A DNA stretch of 10,774 nucleotides from a bacterium. GTDB lineage: Bacteria; JAMCPX01. Location: positions 1 to 10,774 of the forward strand of contig JAJYYW010000018.1 of NCBI GenBank assembly GCA_021800575.1, in the 5' to 3' direction. The position numbers were made by a program, and so were the translations under genes. The notes below the pieces were generated by a model that was given only the letters and a program-made list of their open reading frames with translations, was not told where the DNA came from and searched no databases. This document shows positions 7,656 to 10,774 of the stretch, one piece after another (position 1 is the stretch's first letter; every line of letters starts with the position of its first letter).

Positions 7656-8149
7656 TGATCACGTTACGTCAGCGGCTGACCATTCTCGTCCTGACAGCAG
7701 GGGTCATTGTCGCCCTGGATCAGGCAACAAAATATCTGGTCGTTCATTACCTTACCAGCAGGGTCGTCATCATCCCCGGGCTTGTCGATCTGGTCAGGGT
7801 TTATAACAGGGGGATTGCATTCGGCATGTTCAACAGCGGCCAGTGTTTGTTCAGGACTACCGTACTGACTATACTTTCGGTCGCTGTGTTTGTCATTCTG
7901 TTTGCCGCGTATCTGTTCTCGAAGGACATGACGCGACTTTCCATGGCAGCCCTTTCCCTGATTATGGGCGGAGCGGTCGGAAACCTCATTGACCGTATAC
8001 GGCTTGGGTATGTCGTTGACTTTATCGATGCGTATATAAGAAGTGCACACTGGCCTGCGTTCAATGTTGCTGACAGTGCGATCACCGTCGGCGCAATTCT
8101 GCTCGCCATCGACCTGCTGTTTTCAGGACACTCAAAGAAACAGCCCTGA
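7652..8149 (+). CDS. lspA: Lipoprotein signal peptidase (signal peptidase II)
   Basis: LspA is an inner-membrane aspartyl protease that removes the signal peptide of diacylglyceryl-modified prolipoproteins. The 165 residues show four hydrophobic segments (about 9-21, 69-89, 96-113, 138-157). Conserved blocks are VALDQATKYLV (20-30, D23), YNRGIAFGMF (51-60), MGGAVGNLIDRIRLGYVVDFID (105-126) and FNVADSAI (137-144). The catalytic aspartates are D123 and D141, at the E. coli numbering. The ATG at 7652 overlaps the ileS stop by 4 bp, with GAGG seven bases upstream; a second ATG follows immediately, so the start is ambiguous by one codon. The ileS-lspA pairing is common in bacteria and here implies translational coupling. 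It is the last gene of the rightward run. Confidence 0.97.
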   Translation: MMITLRQRLTILVLTAGVIVALDQATKYLVVHYLTSRVVIIPGLVDLVRVYNRGIAFGMFNSGQCLFRTTVLTILSVAVFVILFAAYLFSKDMTRLSMAALSLIMGGAVGNLIDRIRLGYVVDFIDAYIRSAHWPAFNVADSAITVGAILLAIDLLFSGHSKKQP

Positions 8150-8427
8150 GGAACAAACGATCGGTTTTTTTATTCTGTAGTGTTCGTTTTTTCGATATCA
8201 CAGCTCCTGGACAAGTTACATTCGTTTATTATCGCGGATGACCGCATGCTTGATAAGCTCTTTTTGGTGTCCAAAAAAGGGGTATCAAAACAGGGTAAAC
8301 GCTTCCCTCTGTAACCGAGATTTAAAATAAGCGTTCCAAAAAGGGACGTTTATTGAACAGAGGACTAAACCTACATCTGACACACTTATACTAATAGCCC
8401 CTTTACAATATTTAAAACAATAAGCTA
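8150..8427. other. Gene-free spacer between convergent lspA and membrane-protein gene
   Basis: No coding region is supported in these 278 bp. Just after lspA, AAAC/GTTT around GATCG followed by seven T (about 8157-8171) is a weak intrinsic terminator candidate. Further right lie several inverted repeats: TTGATA/TATCAA enclosing TTTTTGG/CCAAAAA (8250-8288), AACGCTT/AAGCGTT and CCTCTGT/ACAGAGG flanking 8299-8363, and GTTCC/GGGAC around five A. These could act as bidirectional termination or mark a decayed small element. Confidence 0.4.
8250..8288. repeat. Long imperfect hairpin in lspA downstream spacer
   Basis: TTGATA (8250-8255) pairs with TATCAA (8283-8288). After an imperfect 5-nt internal loop on each side, TTTTTGG (8261-8267) pairs perfectly with CCAAAAA (8271-8277) across a TGT loop. 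It lies between convergent genes. Because it has T on one side and A on the other, it could terminate transcription from either direction. Confidence 0.45.
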
Positions 8428-9612
8428 CTATCGCTGTTTCGCGCTTGTTTTTTTAATTGAAGAAATCCATGGGCAGCCTAATGCGCCTTTACCTACGCCT
8501 ATAGTTACACTATCACCTTTACCAACATTTAATAGGTTATATTCTTCCTGTGATAGTGAAATAGTTTTGAAGTTAATACCATCGGAAGTTGTATATGGCT
8601 TTACTTTTAAATCATAGAATTGGCTACCCTTTATGTAATTACTTTCTTTTGTCAGCACTTCAAGGTTATATAATTGAGTGTGACTATGATCCATTAAGAC
8701 ATTCACTGCAAGCATAACATGAAAAAATATAAATGATAACGAAAGAAATAAAAAAAACATTATGGCTATAATTCCATGACGAAACTTATTCGGCGGAAGG
8801 TTGCGAAGTTTTAAAGAACTTAAGAAAGGATAAATCGGCCACAACAACAATATCGTCGGTACAATAGGTATTATGAATGTCTTGGAAAAACAATTAGGAA
8901 CGCTTACGGGACGATATTTATATTGTGCAATGAAGGATATCCATAACATGCCAATGCCGATAGGAAGCATGAGCATAAATATGGCTAATACAAACTTTTG
9001 TGCATTCTTATTTTCTTTCGGCTGTTCCTCTATTTGTATGTGTTTGTCGTTATTTCCTATCAGTTTATTGTTAAGAACGGATTGAAGACTGTTTTTAGGC
9101 GTAAGAAATGCTTTGTAAATAATAAATATTAAGCTCAAAGTAAGATAAAAAAATCCTATACCATTTATTATAAACTTTTCTAACACGATTTCACCTGTTA
9201 GTACTCTAATGAATCTTAGGAACTCTACAATAACAATTCCTATAAATATAACAAAAACCCCCACAACAGAAGCAGTAAACAGCGCTTCATATGCATTCAG
9301 ATATTGTATTAAAGGTTTTAGTATGGGATGGTTAGAATATTTGGGATCGAATTTTGTAATCGATGAAACAGGTGTAGGAGCATTTTTATTATTAGAGGTA
9401 GCGGCGACAAAAACCGGGCCATTCGGGAAGTACTCTTTTATACGTTTGTTAACTATTTCTCTATACTGAGGTAGTTTCTTACCCCCCACTATTATCATAA
9501 TAATTGCGGAGACAACAAAAAAGAAAAAATTGTTTTCTATTTCTTTTGAAACATAAATATTTGCCATAGAATTTATGGCATATGCAATAATCTCATTACC
9601 AAAGATAACCAT
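8428..9612 (-). CDS. Unrecognised polytopic membrane protein
   Basis: I do not recognise the family. The 394 residues contain about six hydrophobic segments at roughly 29-44, 110-132, 147-168, 207-229, 246-266 and 280-305. They are separated by polar loops, notably 45-108 (rich in N, P and K) and 169-206 (acidic/basic linker). After the last helix a soluble tail of about 85 residues has a beta-rich look and a motif LSQEEYNLLNVGKGDSVTIGV followed by GKGALGCPW (374-382), resembling C-terminal domains of various small bacterial membrane proteins where G-x-GALGxPW recurs. The DNA is far more AT-rich than the lspA side, suggesting acquisition by transfer. No good ribosome site precedes the ATG at 9612, so the start is uncertain; M16 is an alternative. 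A promoter-like pair lies at 9739-9767. It is convergent with lspA and has no partner gene. Confidence 0.75.
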   Translation of the reverse strand: MVIFGNEIIAYAINSMANIYVSKEIENNFFFFVVSAIIMIIVGGKKLPQYREIVNKRIKEYFPNGPVFVAATSNNKNAPTPVSSITKFDPKYSNHPILKPLIQYLNAYEALFTASVVGVFVIFIGIVIVEFLRFIRVLTGEIVLEKFIINGIGFFYLTLSLIFIIYKAFLTPKNSLQSVLNNKLIGNNDKHIQIEEQPKENKNAQKFVLAIFMLMLPIGIGMLWISFIAQYKYRPVSVPNCFSKTFIIPIVPTILLLWPIYPFLSSLKLRNLPPNKFRHGIIAIMFFLFLSLSFIFFHVMLAVNVLMDHSHTQLYNLEVLTKESNYIKGSQFYDLKVKPYTTSDGINFKTISLSQEEYNLLNVGKGDSVTIGVGKGALGCPWISSIKKTSAKQR

Positions 9613-9738
9613 ATTTTAATCGGAATCTTCTATTTAAATCCACAAAAATTATCACCCTAAGGTGGCTTTCAACCACAACCAAAGAGCTACAAATACATTA
9701 GGATTGATCTTATTTGAGCTCCAACCGGATATACTGGA

Positions 9739-9767
9739 TGTATATTATACGTTGAAAATATAGTCAA
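9739..9767 (-). promoter_or_regulatory. Sigma-70-type promoter toward membrane-protein gene
   Basis: On the minus strand TTGACT (9767-9762) and TATACA (9744-9739) are separated by exactly 17 bp. Transcription would start near 9732, giving a leader of about 120 nt before the ATG at 9612. In such AT-rich DNA matches arise by chance, so confidence is modest. Confidence 0.4.
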
Positions 9768-9919
9768 TTGGACGAATGCAGACTTATTTATCGGATAAAT
9801 GACAGATCGGACCAGTGGGGGCAATTGAATAAAAACTTACGGTTTCACCCTTGCAGAACCACTCCAAACCATAAAGCCCCTCTATGCAGAATATATAGTT
9901 GACATAACCTTTCTTATGG

Positions 9920-9959
9920 GAATTCTCGGGGAACTTAACATTCGATTTTTTCCGAATTC
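9920..9959 (-). repeat. Inverted repeat bounded by two GAATTC copies
   Basis: GAATTC at 9920-9925 and at 9954-9959 bound a 40-bp imperfect hairpin. Inside, GGGGAA (9928-9933) faces TTTTCC (9948-9953), using G-U pairs in the RNA. It begins about 12 bp after the stop of the YgiT-type gene and may end its transcript, but no clear T-run follows on that strand. Confidence 0.35.
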
Positions 9960-9970
9960 TGTAACGGCCT

Positions 9971-10212
9971 TTATACGATCAGCGTTGTAGCTTCAACAAT
10001 ATTATGTTTTCTCCGGGTATCTTCAACGATCTTCTCCAGTTTTGCAGCAACAGGGTCTCTAATCCAATCTGCTCCACACTGGGAACATACCGTGGCAGGG
10101 ACGTCCCTTACTACTACGATGCCAGAACCCATGTCTGCTGTAAAGGTAGTTTTACCTCTTTTTTTGTGCCCCCGCAGATTGGGCATACGCCTGTTGTTCC
10201 TTTTCTGGTCAT
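9971..10212 (-). CDS. YgiT-type (MqsA N-terminal-like) zinc-finger protein, frame-disrupted
   Basis: YgiT-type zinc-finger proteins are small antitoxin-like proteins related to the N-terminal zinc domain of MqsA. The ATG at 10212 overlaps the vapB-like stop (ATGA) and has AAGGAGG upstream. That frame encodes MTRKGTTGVCPICGG with the first zinc pair C10/C13, then stops after 32 residues (TAG 10116-10114). The -1 frame carries the rest: GKTTFTADMGSGIVVVRDVPATVCSQCGADW with the second CxxC, then LEKIVEDTRRKHNIVEATTLIV. The frames meet at seven A (10165-10159). One extra base gives an intact 80-residue protein with C10, C13, C43 and C46. Seven A in register A|AAA|AAA with a small hairpin AGGTA/TACCT just after also fits -1 ribosomal frameshifting. 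Loss of an A, a sequencing error and programmed slippage are all possible. An open frame alone would start at 10186 and lack the first CxxC. Confidence 0.75.
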
Positions 10213-10415
10213 ATTTGCCTCCTTTTCTTGTTTAGTTCATCAAGTGAAAGTTCGATATCGAAAGATCCGAGTTCCTGCTTCAAGAGCTTCTGAGAATTTA
10301 TCCTCAGAAGTTCTCGGATGCCTCTTTCAATGATAGCCTTCTTCGTTTTCAGATGGGTGATTTTGCGCGCTTCCTTTAAAAGATTCTCATCTATATCAAC
10401 GGTTGTCTTTGCCAT
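10209..10415 (-). CDS. VapB-family ribbon-helix-helix antitoxin-like protein
   Basis: The 68 residues begin AKTTVDIDENLLKEARKITHLKTKKAIIERGIRELLR, the typical short VapB (DUF2191-like) pattern: one N-terminal beta-strand (TTVDID, 4-9) for DNA reading as a dimer, then two helices. The acidic/leucine C-terminal tail (about 45-63, with FDIELSLDEL) would wrap a toxin. VapB proteins neutralise VapC PIN-domain RNases and repress their own operon. AAGGAGAG sits 6 bp before the ATG, firmly setting the start. Unlike classical vapBC, the gene overlapping its stop (ATGA) is a YgiT-type zinc-finger ORF, not a PIN toxin, and no vapC is in the window. Inverted repeats at 10430-10456 suit autoregulation. 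The family call is good from sequence pattern; the partner is unknown, so no gene symbol is assigned. Confidence 0.8.
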   Translation of the reverse strand: MAKTTVDIDENLLKEARKITHLKTKKAIIERGIRELLRINSQKLLKQELGSFDIELSLDELNKKRRQI

Positions 10416-10429
10416 AGCACTCTCCTTAT

Positions 10430-10456
10430 ATGTAATTTAATACATAATTTATTATG
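10430..10456. promoter_or_regulatory. Overlapping inverted repeats upstream of vapB-like gene (candidate operators)
   Basis: ATGTA (10430-10434) and TACAT (10441-10445) form arms around 6 bp. Overlapping them, CATAAT (10443-10448) and ATTATG (10451-10456) form a perfect palindrome around TT. They lie 15-41 bp before the antitoxin ATG, where ribbon-helix-helix antitoxins usually bind to repress their own operon. AT-rich background lowers certainty. Confidence 0.45.
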
Positions 10457-10579
10457 AACGGTACTTAAACTAGCTCCGTACAGGATAGCACGTAGAGTTG
10501 TACTTGAATAAAGAAAAATAATCATTGTATGGTTTCAGTATTGCATTTCTCGGTCATTGTTGTTACTATTAATATGCAA

Positions 10580-10690
10580 TAAACGAGGCGATGAAGAAAG
10601 AGCCTCACGTATGTTCACGCCTGCGAGTAGGTGAGCAGGCGGGCGGACAAGGCAAGGTTGAGGTTGCACAGGAACGTTGAAAGGTATTTT
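10580..10690 (+). repeat. GC-rich hairpin-forming element, copy A (possible structured RNA or intron fragment)
   Basis: The sequence changes abruptly from AT-rich to GC-rich near 10582. The first 38 bp match 10737-10774 with three mismatches. GAGGC (10585-10589) pairs with GCCTC (10602-10606). Then CGCCTGC (10618-10624) pairs perfectly with GCAGGCG (10635-10641). Downstream CAAGGCAAG (10648-10656) is the exact reverse complement of the tRNA anticodon arm at 10725-10733. Further sequence is G/A-rich without coding potential. The right boundary is uncertain and set where AT-rich tattttatta begins. The look is that of a folded RNA such as the 5' part of a group I or II intron, but no diagnostic catalytic core is seen. 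Confidence 0.45.
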
Positions 10691-10695
10691 ATTAG

Positions 10696-10735
10696 CGGGG
10701 CGTAGCTCAGCCTGGTCCAGAGCGCTTGCCTTGGG
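10696..10735 (+). tRNA. tRNA-Pro(UGG), 5' half only, interrupted after the anticodon
   Basis: Acceptor 5' strand CGGGGCG (10696-10702), T8 A9, D-stem GCTC/GAGC (10705-10708/10720-10723) with an 11-nt loop containing GG, base 26 G, anticodon 5' stem CTTGC (10725-10729), then loop C-T-T-G-G-G. Anticodon TGG (10732-10734) and G37 fit tRNA-Pro, as does C at position 1, characteristic of bacterial tRNA-Pro. The expected GCAAG stem strand, T-arm and acceptor 3' strand are absent. Instead the repeat copy B begins within one or two bases. It may be an intron-containing tRNA, a disrupted gene or a carried fragment; the window ends 38 bp later. Confidence 0.6.
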
Positions 10736-10736
10736 G

Positions 10737-10774
10737 TGAACGAGGCGATGAAGAAAGAGCCTCAGGTTTGTTCA
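10737..10774 (+). repeat. Element copy B, cut by window end
   Basis: This repeats 10580-10617 at a fixed offset of 157 bp with 35 of 38 identical positions. The GAGGC/GCCTC hairpin is conserved (10742-10746/10759-10763) and an outer TGAAC/GTTCA pairing (10737-10741/10769-10773) is better than in copy A. It joins directly to the tRNA anticodon loop. Its length and 3' end lie outside the window. Confidence 0.6.

Larger units (their letters stand above)
9613..9970. other. Non-coding spacer between ygiT-like and membrane-protein genes
   Basis: No gene is supported here. A stop-free minus-strand stretch of 64 codons (9978-9787) exists but has no ATG or GTG start. The stretch contains the promoter-like pair at 9739-9767, a small palindrome ATTTAT/ATAAAT around CGG (9786-9800) and the hairpin at 9920-9959. 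No toxin gene that could belong to the neighbouring antitoxin-like pair is visible. Confidence 0.5.

Noticed and set aside
9787..9978. Minus-strand 64-codon stop-free stretch after the ygiT-like gene, rich in aromatic residues and Cys
   Set aside because: It has no ATG or GTG start and no family match I can recognise, and AT-rich spacer can stay open this long by chance. It might be a gene remnant but I cannot support it.
10004..10333. 109-codon plus-strand open frame across the ygiT-like and vapB-like genes
   Set aside because: It is antisense to two better supported genes with good ribosome sites and family patterns; it shows no motif of its own.
10585..10606. Hammerhead-ribozyme-like core (CGATGA ... 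GAAA) in the repeated element
   Set aside because: The required CUGAUGA is not exact and there is no room for stem II between the two core segments, so the likeness is superficial.
10630..10690. The missing tRNA 3' half placed upstream (permuted tRNA), suggested by GGCAAGG at 10651-10657
   Set aside because: No T-loop (TTCRANY) or CGCCCCG acceptor strand follows, so the GCAAG there is not a tRNA 3' half.

Overview
The window reads as a chromosomal segment around a bacterial replication origin. It has dnaA, dnaN, mnmE, ileS and lspA, the last being the lipoprotein signal peptidase. Housekeeping genes have intermediate GC, while the right-hand 2.3 kb is clearly more AT-rich. The IleRS sequence (type 1, with a C-terminal zinc site) and the gene mix would fit a Desulfobacterota- or Nitrospirota-like lineage, but this is a guess and no species can be named.

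Left part (1-2924). The minus strand carries dnaA followed by dnaN, the latter cut by the window edge. Genes on both sides are transcribed away from the AT-rich dnaA-mnmE spacer (2454-2924). That spacer holds a 20-bp near-palindrome made of two facing DnaA-box-like 9-mers and a near-consensus promoter aimed at dnaA. The dnaA-dnaN spacer holds two more box-like 9-mers. Together these make a candidate, possibly bipartite, oriC.

Middle (2925-8149). A plus-strand run contains mnmE (tRNA wobble-uridine modification), mgsA (methylglyoxal synthase), ileS (isoleucyl-tRNA synthetase) and lspA. Gaps are 71, 73 and -4 bp, so ileS-lspA is translationally coupled and the whole run may be one operon. All four genes look intact.

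Right part (8150-10774). This is an accessory-looking stretch. A gene-free, hairpin-rich spacer precedes an unrecognised AT-rich polytopic membrane protein on the minus strand. Next comes a minus-strand pair: a VapB-like ribbon-helix-helix antitoxin overlapping by 4 bp a YgiT-type zinc-finger ORF. The two CxxC halves of the zinc finger lie in different frames, separated by a run of seven A. Inverted repeats upstream of vapB look like operators. No toxin gene is visible.

The last 200 bp are the oddest. The 5' half of a tRNA-Pro(UGG) runs through the anticodon and then into a 38-bp sequence that also occurs 157 bp earlier, where it starts a GC-rich, hairpin-forming element. That upstream element contains a perfect 9-nt complement to the tRNA anticodon arm. 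This may be an intron-like or other structured-RNA mobile element interrupting a tRNA, but the window ends before this can be settled.
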